Shown one piece after another: positions 37,555-50,538 of a DNA stretch of 64,000 nucleotides (the stretch's first letter is position 1; the number at the start of each line of letters is the position of its first letter). A program made the position numbers and the translations under genes. Source of the DNA: Psilocybe azurescens (Eukaryota; Basidiomycota; Agaricomycetes; Agaricales; Agrocybaceae); NCBI GenBank assembly GCA_023853785.1, contig JAJIRX010000859.1, forward strand, positions 248,001 to 312,000. Direction: 5' to 3'. Under the pieces are notes generated by a model that did not search any database, was not told the origin of the DNA, and worked only from the letters and a program-made list of their open reading frames with translations.

Positions 37555-40500
37555 TCATCTTAACAGGCCAAAATCTCCCATGGTCCCAGGCAGAAGCAGC
37601 AATTCATCGTCGCTCATTTCTGTATCTCCATTTCGCCCGATCTCCTCCTCATCTGCATCCTCGCCACCCGCAAGATCTTCCGCAAATTTAGCCTTTTTGT
37701 ACTGGGCCTTGCGTTTTCTTCCGCCGGTCTTTCCTGTTAGCGACCAGCCCTTACCTCCACCAAAGTCTATACCCCTGAAAATCCCATTACCCCGCTTCTT
37801 AACCATCTCTGGAGAAGGTGGGTCCTCGGCAACACGCCATGCTATCTCTCTGGCACCGATACCGCCAAGAGCCAATCCAAACTCCGTAAAACCAATATTA
37901 TCTTCTTCTTCTTCCTCGATACTCGCGAACCTGAGGAAGTCGATCGGGTCGGGGGAGGAGGTTAAGGCGGGAAGGTACATCGAATCCATATAACACTCGA
38001 TATCCGCTTCGCACTCCTCCTCGACGATCTGGGTCTCTTCAACTTCATTGGCGGATACTTCGATCCCGAGTACTTGCTCGGTATCATTGTGGCGATTATG
38101 AACTGCATCACCAAATCGCTGGCGTTGGTTCAAAACAACATGATCATCATCTAAAAAGATGGTGCCGCCTTCCCTTTCGAGCGCTGAACTGAACCGCTTC
38201 TCGTTCGTTCATCAGCCATTCCAACCGAGCCGGTAGCGGTGATAGTCCCACTTCTCGACCTCCGAGTCGCGGTTCCGACGTCAGGGATAACCCCAGAGTC
38301 GTGCCCGATTCCTGAATTACCGATAGGGATAGAAGGAAGAGGGTTTGTTGGCGCAGCAACCGGCAAAGGGCCTACAATTGTCCCACCGCGCGTCCTCCGG
38401 GTGCCTGGCGGGATAGGTGCACTAATAAGTACAATTGTCCCAGAGCGCGTTCTCATGATGTTGGCCGAACCATGGGCATGCTCAGGACCAGCCGACGTTG
38501 CTCTTTCTTCTGAAGGCTCTTTGAAAAGCCCACGTTTACGCTGGTCTCGTTGAGCCGCCACTTGTTCTTGGGTCTCCAAGTTTGGTCGTCCAGACGTATT
38601 TTCTTCGACTACAATTCCTTCTTCTTTCTTTCCAGCATCCATTAGCCCAGGCAGCTGGCCGAGCAAAAGATCTTTACGATGCCGATGCGTTCCTTCAAAA
38701 CCCTGACTACTTCCAGCATCTCTACCTCCGTCTGAATTTGTAACATCCTCTCCCTTTTTGATCGCCCATTGCACGTAACCTGTAGGTGGAGAGATGATGC
38801 TATCAGTAATCCAAGATGTCATACCTTGTCCAATTTCTGCGTTGCGCTCTCGTCGCGCTTCCACGCCCAAGGCTATCGGTTGGATTTTACTGCCGGTCAA
38901 GTCCATGTCCCTTTCACCATCTTCATCGTCGTCTGCTTCTCTCTCTTCACTACCTCGAGGAGCACTTTTCTTCTTCGAGCCAATATCAGCAGTAGACCCG
39001 AGTCCTAGAGAGGAGGAGGCTCTCAGGCTATCTGGACTGGACTTGAGATTCGGCAATGAGAATGCCCGAGTCAACGCCAAAGGTGCGCTTCCATGCTCAT
39101 TTGACGTCTGCTTCTCTTGCTCCAGCCTCCGCTTCCTGACATTGGCTACCACGTTGAGATCATTCTCGTAGCCGTTATCCGACAAATTCAACCGAGCCCG
39201 AGGCTTCCCATTCGTCTTCGACCCAATATCAAAAGGAACATTTTTGAAGGGAGTCGACGCAGCCCACACATCCTCTCCAAAGTCGAGCACCGCAGAAGAC
39301 AGCTTAAAACTGAAGGGGACACCAAGACGGTGAGCATCCCTCACTGTTGCGATAGGCGCCCTACCCCGAGTGAAATCTTGCATGGACCCATGTTCTGCGC
39401 CCTCTTCCCGCCGCGCGCCGCCTTCGCTATCCACATCTTCCTCAGAAGAGGAAAAGACGTCGGTAGCTTCAATGTCAGGGTATTCAAACCCGTACCCGCT
39501 GTCAAAGGACATTTGCGAGGGAGGCCTATTGAAATCGATGCCTCCGCGTGCATGCATCCACTCCAAAGAGCTGGACTCGCTTCGGGGTTTTTTGGGACCG
39601 TTGTTCGCAGCCTCATCAGAAGAGATCACCGCACGAGCATAGTACGACCGAGGGTCCAAAACGATGTCCAGTCCTGTTCCTAGACGAATTTTTTGCGGCT
39701 CCGCCAGACCACCTTCGACAGACCTTGCTCCGTCTACGGTCAGGGGAACACCGTGACCGACAGTAAAATTTCGCTGCATGCGTGGCAGCTGCAAGCTACT
39801 CGGAGCAGAAGTACGACGTTGACGCTCATAGGCATAGGCGACCTTGCGTTTTTCCTCGGCTTTCCTGTGCTTTTGAACCTTGCGCACTTCTTCCAATGCA
39901 GGAACTAGAGCATCAATTCCGAAATCTAGTTGTGATTTCGTCTTTGATATCGAAACGACATTTCCACGTTGGAGGCGAGACAGGGATTTGGCCATTTTAC
40001 GAGGCGATGGTTTCGCTCCCCTCTGCGGTGTGCGACCAAAAGCATTGCCATGTTGACGAACAGGTAGGTTTGAATCAAAAAAGTATCAGACAGTCCTGCA
40101 CACATATTAGATTTTGGTTCCTTCGAACTAGCATCAGTGCCATGATTCGGTACAGGAGGAGGTCCCATAGATCCATATTCAGGGGCCTGATTCGTTAGAT
40201 TGGGATAGTTCTTCCCATATATATGCGCGTTTCTGCGTTCATCTAGGCATGCTTTTGCAGGAGACGATGATCGTGACACAAAAGGACTTGCTAGAGGCAC
40301 GATTGACCGCTTGTTTTTGCTCGATTTTTGCTTCTGCTTCTGTTTTTTCTTCATCTTTCCGTCGGCCTTCAGAGAGGTCAGGGACTGAGAGTGTTTCAAA
40401 GTTGAGTGATATTTCTGAGAATCTTTGAGAGTAATGCTGATTGCGGAAGAATTGGAAGAAGAACGGGACGTCGATCTGGATCGGTCTTGTTTGTATGAAC

Positions 40501-40597
40501 GGCCATAGAGGGCTGGGCCAGAAACTTCGTCGGGACTAAATGTCCCAGACGCCAGAGTCATAGAAGACAACGTTTTGGAACTATGAAGGAGTGACAT
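37555..40597 (-). CDS. Ser-rich unknown protein with RTRSGTI repeats, apparent frameshift
   Basis: Function unknown. Main exon 39995-38151 (614 codons) begins ...KMAKSLSRLQRGNVVSISKT and is preceded, across an intron near 40110-40010, by a Ser/Lys-rich exon from 40597 (MSLLHSSKTLSSMTLASGTF). A further upstream open frame (40871-40581, MSVHSLQTPF) may belong to it. At the C-terminal side KAAPSF meets TAG at 38151. The next 190 codons (37555-38133) are open in another frame, have no ATG and would be joined as PSFLDDDHVVLNQRQRF if the A5 run at 38153-38157 had one more base. Four copies of an R(T/S)R(S/G)G(T/S) motif lie at about 38175-38455 (RTRSGTIV, RTRGGTIV, RSRSGTIT, RTRSGSV), which look like basophilic-kinase sites. 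Mostly disordered, with acidic patches. Probably a nuclear or regulatory protein, but that is a guess. Confidence 0.6.
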
Positions 40598-40938
40598 TTA
40601 CTTTATAATCAGGATCAGGGTAAGGTTGAGAGCCCAAAACATACGAATCGCCATACTTGGGGCGGTGCCAAGATTTGTTTCCATTCGCAGACCTTGAACT
40701 TCGGTATTGGTTCTCCGTCAGTTTGTTGGAGCTAGTTAGAGTTATCTGGGAGACAATAGGAACAGGCGAGAGGAGTCCTGGCGTATCCTGAGGCCTAGAT
40801 GAAGGAAGTTTGTAGACCTGACCTTGGGTAAGGAGAGTCGGGAATGGTGTTTGGAGCGAATGGACAGACATGGGTGAAGTCTGTTGCTAGCATTCATAAG
40901 TCATAGTAAAAACCACGATAAACGCGCATACAAGCAAT

Positions 40939-41337
40939 TTATGCAACGATTTCGATTTTTTCGAGGTTCATCGATATTTTTGAGGCTTCCGAATGGGGTC
41001 TGCCGCGTTTTCTGGGCGGAGAAGGTACGCCGGAATTAGGTTCGTGGTCTTCTACAGTAGCATTGGTGTTGACTATGCTTTTATCATTTTCTGTCCTGTT
41101 TTTCTGTCTGTGTCGTTTGGTGTAGGTGGTGGTGGAAGACATCCATCCTTCAGGCGACCCCAGGACGATCCATACGGTTCCGCCACCGGAGTCTTCTCTT
41201 CCGGTCCGCGGAATAAAATCTCGTGACCGCTTGTCTCCGCTTGTCCAGACGCGACTGAGACTACAAGAACGGTCACAAGCGCCGACAGGCACCACTCCGC
41301 TATCCTCAAAATCATCTATGAGTTTGGGGCTTCGTTT
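40939..41337 (-). CDS. Partial gene: exon with AT-hook-like motif
   Basis: An open exon on the minus strand reads KRSPKLIDDFEDSGVVPVGA ... and ends EKIEIVA with a stop at 40939. It contains PPRKRGRPHSE, an AT-hook-like RGRP core flanked by basic and Pro residues, suggesting DNA binding. The upstream exon is not settled. A frame starting MAGAVVVWQQRLLWTPTFDD just beyond 41500 could supply it, but its ATG would overlap the start codon chosen for the + strand gene at 41555. Low confidence that this exon is real; the alternative is a chance open frame. Confidence 0.35.
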   Translation of the reverse strand, partial: KRSPKLIDDFEDSGVVPVGACDRSCSLSRVWTSGDKRSRDFIPRTGREDSGGGTVWIVLGSPEGWMSSTTTYTKRHRQKNRTENDKSIVNTNATVEDHEPNSGVPSPPRKRGRPHSEASKISMNLEKIEIVA

Positions 41338-41554
41338 CTACTCAATCTCTGTACTTGGATATGCTCTACTGAAATATTTTGAGACATTCCGTTGATCTGA
41401 AGGATCACCAAAGGATCACGTTGCCAGGTGACACGGATCCAATTGCAAGCAGGAACAAATAGCAAGTCGGTGATACCCACAGTAATCCACGTCGGTGTCG
41501 TCAAAAGTTGGAGTCCAGAGTAACCTTTGCTGCCACACTACAACTGCACCAGCC

Positions 41555-44464
41555 ATGGTGGTCAACCGCAAGCAGCCTTCTATTCCTGTTCCTCCAGCTA
41601 TATCTCGTTCTTCTTCTACACAGCCTGTGGCTACCAAGAAAGCCTCCAAGAACGCGGCTAAACCAATATTAATACAGAATGGGCACTCAGAGATTGATGT
41701 TCGTATTCTGATTTATGACATATATTTTACCTAACACCTGGCATTAGTCTCACAAAAGCCATCTAAAGTTAAAGTTGAAAAACCAAAGACAAAGGTGCGG
41801 TCTCATGTTGGAATGAATGCCCTATATGTTTGAGTCTGACACGCTTGGCTTAACAGAAACGAAAAACAGCATCTCTTCTGGATCGACTTTTTCTCTCTTT
41901 CTCTCTCTGTGTTCGTCATCTACGCATTCTACGCGTGTAGGCCAAATCCCCTTTTACCATCTTCACCCTCGAATGCGCTTTCACACGACCCAAATGCTCT
42001 ATGTCGCTCCCTAGCCACATACCGATCCCATATTCTTGACCCATATGTCTTGCCACCACTGAAATCCGGTATATCGTACGCACATGCCTTCGCAGAGCCT
42101 TATATTTCTCAAGCACAACCACACATTGAGCCATACGTCGCCCCTGTTTCCCGCGCAATCACAACCGCTAAACCTTACGTCGTACGCGCCGTGTCCGTGG
42201 CCAGAAGTGTCTGGAATGATACATTGGTGCCGTTATACACACAGACGTTGAAGCCATACTGGGTCAAAGCCGTGATACCGCGATACAACAAATATATTCA
42301 TCCTCGGTTGCTCCCTTTGATCAAACAGGCCAAACAGTACTACAGATATTACGTCGCGAATCCTTTGCATATTCAATCCTTGAAGGCTCAGCGATATATT
42401 CACACTATCTATGCGACCAATCTCAAGCCTTACGTTGCTAAAGTTCAGCCTCACATCGAACGCACCATCAACACCGTTCATGTCACTTCGGTCAAGACTT
42501 TCCAAGCTTACAAGACACACGCGCATCCTCGCATAGTTGTCGGGTGGGCTGCCGCACGTCCAGTTCTCATTCGATCTTTTCAAGCAACTCAAGAAATTTA
42601 CTTGCAAATTTCTTGATGTCGGAGGGAAGCAACTGAAGAAAGCCATCAAGGAAGCTAGTGGTTTGCGCCAAACTTATGTCGACCCTCAAGTCAGGAAGAT
42701 CTGGGACAAAGTTGCCGAAGGTACTGACCTAGCGACCCCATCTGCGCCCACTATCACGAAGCTCAGCGAGCCGTCAGTTCAATCTACTCAAGAGACCGCC
42801 GAGTCTATTGCTGAGCCAACTACATCTACTGTTGCCACTTCCACCACTATTGCACCCACACCCACCACCACCCAAATATCTGATGCCGACAACACACCTG
42901 CAGCAGAATCACCGGCTCCCACTCCGGTGGAAGCTGCTGAAGATGAAACTGATGCTCCAGGGCATGCCGGTACTCACACCGCTCCTCCTGCCCATGATAC
43001 CGCACCGGAGGTTGCACAGGCCGCCTTTAAGGCCGGGCCAGCAACAACTGATGCGCTAGCGCCTATACCTGAAGAAGGGTCCGTCGAGCCTACCACTATC
43101 TCAGAACCAGTTACACCATTACCATCCTCCGCTGATATTGAAGAAGATATTGACCTTGATGCATTCCTGAACGACCTCGGAGTGACATCTAGCGCTGCTG
43201 CCGACACTCCTGCTGAAACGACCATTTCTGTGCAAGAAGTGACGACACCAGTCCAAACTCCTGAAGAGGTACTCGCCGAAATCGCCGCTAAACGCGAGGA
43301 GATCGTCAACCGACACAATGAATGGTTCGTCCGCTTAGACGACGGCATCGAAGAGGAAACAGTAGCCCTCAGCAAGGCCCTGGAGGAATGGAGGGATCTC
43401 AAGGCAGTGGAACTGGAAGATATGAAGAAACGAGGTGTCCTCGAGAATGTGCAAAAGGACGGCGAGAAATTTTTGAAAGGTCTCGAAAGCTTCCTCAAGA
43501 AGGCTGAAGGACGAAGCGCGGCATGGAAAATATCCAAAGATAAGCAAAAGTTGGAAGATATCACCGTCGAAGACAAGGTTGCGGCCTATCAAGAGGAATT
43601 TTCGGCTAAGAAGACCACGGCGAAGGCGGAGAAGGACAAATGGGAGACCGTCCTCTCGAAGGTCGAAGAGAGATTTGCTGAGCGCGTAAGTCAGCTCCAA
43701 GTCGAGATTCACCAGTGGTATATGGGTATGCGGGAGAAAGAAGGAGAGGAAGTCAGTTACCATCTTTTTTCATCTGGATAAATCTTGTTACTGACAAAGG
43801 TGTTCGCTCTTTCCAGGTCCGCGAATCCGCATTGCGTATCAAGAATCTCGCAGAACGCGCCCAGGCTGATCTGGGGCTGGATTACGCCTGGCTCGAGGAT
43901 GTCACATACGACGACTGGCAACAATACCATGATCTCGTACGTATGGCCGAGGCTTTCGAGCAGACAGCATACGGCATGCAAAATAACACTCTTGAGAACG
44001 CTCCTCGCGATCCCATCATGCCCCTCCTGGACGACCTGGATCAGGACACGAAGGATATTGTCGCAGGCTTCCAAATTGCGCTGGGGAAGGTACGAGGCGA
44101 CGCAGCCAAGGTGTACAGTGTCAACCTCGGCCAGGTAGATGACGTTGACAGCGGGTTTTTCGTCGTCAATGACGGACAGGTCAGGAAGGACGATCTGCGA
44201 GGTGTCGATTTCGGTGATTTAGGATTGAAGAAAACCGAAGGTGCGGGTGTCGTCAAGCTTCGCACTGATGATGGTTCCAAATCTGCCGGCGGAGAAGGCA
44301 AGGGGGACGAGGAAGTACACATCTTGCCTATCGACTCGAATCTTCCGGTCAAGGAGGACCAAACAGTGTTCGATGCTAGCAAAGTGATAATTGGGAAAGA
44401 TAAGGTGCAGATCGAGCAGGCTCTCAAGGACGTGCCTGTCGAACATGTGCACGAGGAGCTATAG
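41555..44464 (+). CDS. She10/Osw7-like membrane and coiled-coil protein, frameshifted
   Basis: Large protein with an N-terminal membrane anchor. Exon 1 starts MVVNRKQPSIPVPPAISRSS. Two small exons supply a basic segment (KPSKVKVEKPKTKKRKTA), followed by a hydrophobic helix (SLSVFVIYAFYAC). A Pro-punctuated repeat region of ~200 residues follows (DPYVLPPLKSG, EPYISQAQPHIEPYVAPVSR, KPYVVRAVSVA, LKPYVAKVQPHIERTINTV). The frame breaks at TTT 42609-42611; dropping one T gives IYLQILDVGGKQLKKAIKEA. A Thr/Pro/Ala-rich linker and a long coiled coil (LAEIAAKREEIVNRHNEWFV and onward) end at 43751. The last exon, 43817-44464, contains GLDYAWLEDVTYDDWQQYHD, which I associate with the fungal She10/Osw7 family (outer spore wall assembly). 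The order of the first small exons is uncertain. Family call moderate; topology well supported. Confidence 0.62.
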
Positions 44465-47400
44465 ATTGGACTGTTGATACCTCTATTAGGCATGGAGGGT
44501 TTATTATTATTGATGTGACCAGAGTACTGTATTCCAGATAATACTTGCTACTACTTCGGTGGGTAGTATAATTGGTATTGCTTAACCATATGCATATGTT
44601 TCGGCTACCTGACTTCTGTATGATGTGTCGCAGATAAGTAGTCTCCTACAAGAGTCTGCTTACAGATTGTAATAATTAGTGTTTAGCCTCTGCGGACACC
44701 GCGGTAGGTTGCACATTTTTTCAAGTTCGTGCGCCGGCCTTTCCCTTCGCAATTGATACACATAGCCACTCATAGCGCCCGCAGCGCAATTTTCCGCAGC
44801 TAATGACCCGCCCTTCCGAAACAGCCAAATGTCAGCAACGCTCCTTGATCGATAAACACTTTGATCGACAATTTTTGTAAATAAAGTACCCGGCAGCACC
44901 GAGCAAGGTGTTGGTTATGTAACATACCGCCATAATAGTAACCTGAAGCCTAACTACCTTCGTATTGTGCTTATGGACACCGTTCCTGCATTTTTACTCC
45001 GAGGCTCCAAAAAACTGGAGAGTATGTACATAATAATAAACTCTAAGACCTTCTTAGTTCTCCGTCTTACTTCATCCCTTCATAATAAAGGCTGTGGCCC
45101 TGGAACAATATGTGGATGAACTTTGAAAGTTTAGGGGCACCATCTAACCCCAAACAGTGTAGCGAATGGCCGGTGTCTGGGACCTCCAGATACTTTTTAA
45201 GAAATGGCGCGTGGAGTCGAAAAAGATTTATTGCCTAAGTAATGTTTTTTTACATGGCTTACAAGATAAATGTATAGTCGCGGGATCAGTTGCGTGGGAC
45301 TAGCGTGGTAGCTTCCGTTCGTAATAATCATCCGGAATGGTATCGGATACAGGTCCGTAAAATATCGCGCATGTATATCCATCTGTCGGAATCGCACAGC
45401 AAGTAGCCTGAAATTTTACAGACGCAAACTGAAGGTTCAAAAACTATCCTGGAACCCGCCACGGTTCATTCTTCTTTCGCTCTGAGATCAAAAACCGACG
45501 CGCCACACTTCTTAATAAGGAGATTTTACATTTTCTTTGGATCTTCCTTCGCGACTCCAATCTACTTGGTGAAGCGTGAGACACATTATATCATTTTGTC
45601 TCTATGACTTCATTTTCATCTGCTATGAAACGAATCTTTTCACTAGTTTCCACGTTGAATCTTTAACACCGGCCCCCGCGGGACTCTCAAACGGGATAGA
45701 AGAATTCAAGTGCCCACGCGAGCTTCGCGAGACAGACGCGAGGAGTTCACGCTCCTTCATCGTGTCAACGGATGACAGCCCGCATATTCGTAAGGTATGC
45801 AGGTGCAGCGCTTAGTAGTGAACCTCTACTTGCCAAAGCATCGGACGCCGAATCTATCGGCAACTCACTGAATCCAACGGCGCAGGGCTGTTTCGATCGA
45901 AAGTCAGAAGGCGACCCGTGCTGTGCTCTCTTCTACTCTCTTGGCTGTGTGAGCGTTCTGAAGTCTGAGTTTAAAGAAAATAGAAGTTCTAGCGACCTCG
46001 AGCTCGGATTCCTATTGGCACCTATTATCATTATAGAACTTTTATTCACCCGCAGCCGTCCCCAGCCGCTTGAAAGTTGTCTATCTATTTCCTTCCCCAA
46101 AGTTTATGCAAAAAGCCTCCGTTGTAAAATCTACCAATCAATAAATGCGATAATACCATAGCGTTGACTGAGGGTGAGATATTTTATGGTGTTTGCGTTT
46201 GAGCATGGTGAGTAATATGTTTGCGAGTATTAATATAGTTAGAAATGCAGCCTTCTGGAGTTTGTAACTCTTAATTGTAACGGCATTTTTTCTGCGGCGT
46301 CTGAAGAACGAATAAAACCACGGTCTGGTGAGGAGTGCGCAGTGATTGCCATGAGCAGTTGTCGGCAGGGACCCCATAACACGCACTACTTACACATGAT
46401 ACCCGTTATGTTTGACAGTGATGAAGGCCCTCAAGCTATTCAAATCTATATGTATAATCAAGAAAGAAAAGTCGTGACCACCGCTGATCATATTTCCGTG
46501 TCACGATGGCAAATCGTCTATATGTACTTTGTCATTGACGCTCAGTTGTCGACTCTTCATTTCTGTCCATCACTTATGAGGCATCCAGGAGACTGTCGAC
46601 CACAAAATTTGAATAGGGTGGAGCACCAGTAGTTTGGCAGTCCAAAGCGTGCTAGTGAGGTATATTCTAAGGGACATTGAATAGCGCCCTTGGCTTACGC
46701 TCGGTGACAAGCGGCATCTGGCGCAAATCTTGGGTCTTTTGTACGTAAGACAAACGTAAGATTAAGAATTTTGATAAGTCTTGCCGTGTTCCCACGAGTC
46801 TGACGGGTCACCGGAATCGTCGAGGAGCCCCTGACGACCACTATGTTCGATTTTTCAACACTTTTAATCTTACGATGACGGGCTTGCAGGTCGACATCTC
46901 CTCTTAAATGGGCTCCATACTGAACCGATGTAAACTAGCTCAATTTTCATTTATATAGAACAAGACTTCACTGGGAAATAACCCCATGCGAATCCACAAT
47001 CTTGTCTCCTCAGGGAGTCTGATCCACCACCTAGCTTATCAACGGCAGACTGAAAGGGGGTTCCAATTTCCAAAAACTGAATGCTCAATGGCTGAACGTG
47101 TCATGTAATCCTACAGGTACATCCGCAGCTACAGCGACTGACGTCGCAAATGTCGGATCCACTGTTCACACAAAGAGGCACCACCGAAAGCTCAATTCAA
47201 GTGAAAGACTGAACAATAGACAGTCGATAACCTTCGCCCTCTGCTTATTGCTTACTGCAATAGCTGACCTTTGAGTTCAGCTTTGGCATCGGAATGCCAC
47301 GTTAATTCGTCACCCATTGATTCTGGTTAGCAAGGTCTGAACTTCGATGTATTCGTCATACACATCGGCCACCATCTGGTCTGATCATCGAATCTTCGAC

Positions 47401-49526
47401 TGCCATGTTGTAGCGGCACCGCTGGATATCATCTCTCTAGTCTGGCGCGAACTGGATACCTGTCAGGCGTAGTAGATGACAGTTGAAAGACTTGATCAAC
47501 CTCTAGCAACTCCTCCTTAACGGCTTCCGGTGATGTTACGCCAGGCATAACTTTCTGGGCTATAACTCGGGGCTAACAGACATACTGTCATATCCATACC
47601 TCCATATCCTTGTGCTTAAAATTTTGAGTAAGCTATAACCCAGTTTGTCTGTCTCTTCCCTTACCGGCGTTCCAGGAGCAGCTATACTATCGGAACTGCA
47701 AGCTACTGGCAACATTGTTCTGCCACACCTGTGTTATATTTGCTTCAATTTCGCTCCGCATACGTATATCGTGATTCGTGACGGGACCGAGGGCTATCTC
47801 AATGGGTAGCCGCATCTTCCGGATGTTGTCAGTCTGTCATACAAATTTGGTTTATTGCACTCGATATCTTTACACATAAGGTGTTATTCAAGTTTCTCTC
47901 TTTTGTCCTGGAAAAAGCTTTGTTGTATTTGTGTCATGTTTCCGACATGATGCTCCTCAATCAATATCTGTTCGACATGCTCAACTTATGTACCTGGACT
48001 GGCTCCAACGGTTGACTTTATTATTCGAGTCTCTGGGTGGACAGACGCATGAAAGACTTTAAAATAATGTAGTGCCGATACTAGGTACATTGCAGTTTAT
48101 TCGGTACCCATATATTAGTGTCGGAGAACATGTATCAAGCTCCTAAAACGTGATTCCCAATTCCCGGTGTCTGAGGCGACTGGACCCTCTCTCCACCGTA
48201 AGTCCCCGTCGCTATACTTCACAATGTATTTGATTGGCCACCAGTAGTGCCTGTTAACTCGTGGTTAGGCACATTGCAATGTTTCTCGAGTAACGATGCA
48301 CAATTTATGCCAGTTTGCATGTTCATACATAAAAACAGGGGTCTCGTATACTTCCAGCTTCTCAATGGTTAGTATGTAACTCACACTGCAGGCTTTTGCA
48401 TTCCCTCACTCAGGTCGTTTCCGTGGCTATTTTTTGCCGTTGTCGGCAAACGTAGTTCAATTACTTACTTCAGCGCCCACATCTTAATGTGTCTAAAGAA
48501 CGCGGATCTGTCAATTGGATTAGTACACATTGGGTGGGAAATCAGGTTCGGATAATGTATCCCTGGTTGTAAAACGTGTTCCGTGGTGGAGAAAACGACC
48601 AGAATAGGTGACCATCATACCACTCTTTCGTGTTCGTGTGCCGTCATGCGCAGGGGGACTCTGGCGGCATTCAATGAAAAAGAATTTTGTGCATTGAATT
48701 AATGCCACGTGAACGAGGAATTGCCCTCTCCTCAGGCTCGTTCTCGGGGCAGCCGGTTTACCAGAAGTTCGTAATATGATCTGAAAGCTCGTGGGCGGCG
48801 GTTTCTTCGAGGGCCGACATGGTCCTGGTCGTGTTCGCCGTCGGAACAATGGAACGGCTCTCCCGACGACAGTGAGAAAAGGCTGCCCTCAAAGCCCGTG
48901 GAGCAGATGTGTTATTGACGATTTGGAGAAAACCCTTTGCGTGCACAAAATGGGCGACTTTCTCTCATATACATAGTGGACGTGTGAATGGTGGTGGTCC
49001 ATTGAATTGATGAAACGTGTTGTATTGGGATGCCTATTGAGCAATAAACGAGCGGGAGCAGAATTGGAATCAATGTCTGCCGCAGAGCATAACGCAATGG
49101 TAATTTGGCCTTGAACACAGCTTGATGCCCGGCCAATTTTTGCATATTTTCCTTTTCTTCCGCTATATCTAAGAAACGGCTACAATTCCGTATCACGGTT
49201 GCTAGTGCAGACATGATAATTATTGGCCGTATAGAGACACAAGAAAACTGTAGTACTTTGTCAACAAATAGGGGTTTCAAACCCTATGAGAAAAGGAAGG
49301 ATCGTAGTTGAGTTATGGGACATAATGGTAGAGTTTGGATGAAATACAAAGAGGTAGATATAAATAGGTTTCAATCGGTCACCATATGCTTGACGTGACC
49401 ATAATATCCGTCTTTTTCTCCAGCAAAGAGATTACACGAAAGGAAAGTCCGAAGGGGGGCTATCAGTCACATACCCGCCATCGCCAGAAAAGTTAGCGCC
49501 GTTATTGAGTTTGTGGAATTTAGAGG
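44465..49526. other. 5-kb gene-poor tract
   Basis: No supported gene. Scattered frames are short. The best is a minus-strand frame at 48912-49280 whose internal ATG gives MSALATVIRNCSRFLDIAEE and a hydrophobic LIPILLPLVYCSIGIPI segment. It could be a small membrane protein, but splicing and homology are unclear. Composition is mixed, and no repeat pair was recognised. Confidence 0.4.
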
Positions 49527-50538
49527 TCAATCCGAGGTTGGATCTTCGATGCTTCTCCATCTCAAGTTGGATTCATAGAACTCGAGCAACTAAAAACCTT
49601 GTTAATGATCTAGGTCCGGGTAAAACAAATAATTCCTAACCTTTTGAGGAAAGCGCTCTTTGCAGATAACCGAATTTTCCATGACTTTGTCTCCAGTGTT
49701 ACTACAAAATCGAAAGTTGATAGCTTATCCCTTGGCGAGCTGGCGAACGCTTACAGTGTGAAGTAAACCACCAGTTTGTTTGAGGGTTCCTGTCTCTCGA
49801 CAGTATCGACGGTCTTCACCAAACCTTCCCAGTTCTTCAGATTCATGTATTGTTTCATGGTTCCGATGACTTGTTCTTCGGATTCCGGTGAGGATGATCT
49901 GATCTTTTTACCTTTGATTTCGGGGGTTGAGCGGAAGTCCTCGCTTTCTTCGGAGGTTTCTCTATTTCGTCCACATCCATATCATCAGCTAACTCTAGTT
50001 TCTGAGATGCCGATTTGCGTCCACGCTTCCTGGAAGATGTTACCTCCTCAACGTCAGAGACCTGGTCGGATGTAACAGACTTCCTAGACTTCTTTGGAGA
50101 CTTTTTATCGAGTAATTTTTTCTGTTTATTAGGATGTTTTCGCCAGTATTGCTCTACGAGGTCTTTGGCGTTACTGGTAAATGATAAGAAAAATGTACAT
50201 CTCAGCATTTCGTGATTCTGTGCTCACCCCGCGTCAATCTCGTCAACCCAACTATTATCTTCAGGACCATAGCCTTTCCACTTGACGAAGTAGCCCATTC
50301 GGCCCTAAGCCGCGTCATAACGCGTCTTTAGCTTCAGAGAAGGAAAAAATTATTCGAGTGTACATACATCGGGAAATTGTCCGCGTTTCGCGTCTAAAAC
50401 CTCTTCGATTTCGTATTCCGTGGCCTCTTCAGAGCCAGCGTCAGAGCCAGATTCGGCGTCGTCTGCGGCCGCCTTGACTTTAGATTCATGGACCGCGACC
50501 TTGGATTCCTCGCTATCAGAGTGAACGACGCCAGGCAT
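49527..50538 (-). CDS. Heterochromatin protein 1 (chromo + chromoshadow), frameshifted
   Basis: Binds methylated H3K9 through its chromodomain and dimerises through its chromoshadow domain to build heterochromatin. Exon 1 (50538-50367) encodes an acidic N-terminus and ATEYEIEEVLDAKRGQFPD. Exon 2 (50304-50228) gives GRMGYFVKWKGYGPEDNSWV; exon 3 begins at 50173 with NAKDLVEQYWRKHPNKQ. The aromatic cage residues (Y of YEIEEV, W of VKWKGY, the W of NSWV) are all present. A basic hinge with RKRGRKSASQ follows. The chromoshadow part reads EEQVIGTMKQYMNLKNWEGL, VKTVDTVERQEPSNKLVVYF, then ICKERFPQKLLEFYESNLRW. Between hinge and shadow domain the frame slips at T5 (49905-49909, + strand); one extra base restores it. 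A telomere-like ttagggtt lies ~170 bp upstream (50706-50713). Confidence 0.92.

Noticed and set aside
40939..41395. Alternative frame MILRIAEWCLSALVTVLVVS as a signal-peptide protein
   Set aside because: Overlaps the AT-hook frame; its continuation is low-complexity and ends quickly.
42974..43576. 200-codon open frame antisense to the She10-like gene
   Set aside because: Ser-rich shadow of the coiled-coil coding exon on the other strand.
48912..49280. Small minus-strand frame with a hydrophobic segment
   Set aside because: Suggestive MSALATVIRN start, but no family recognised and no consistent splice partner; mentioned only in the gene-poor tract entry.
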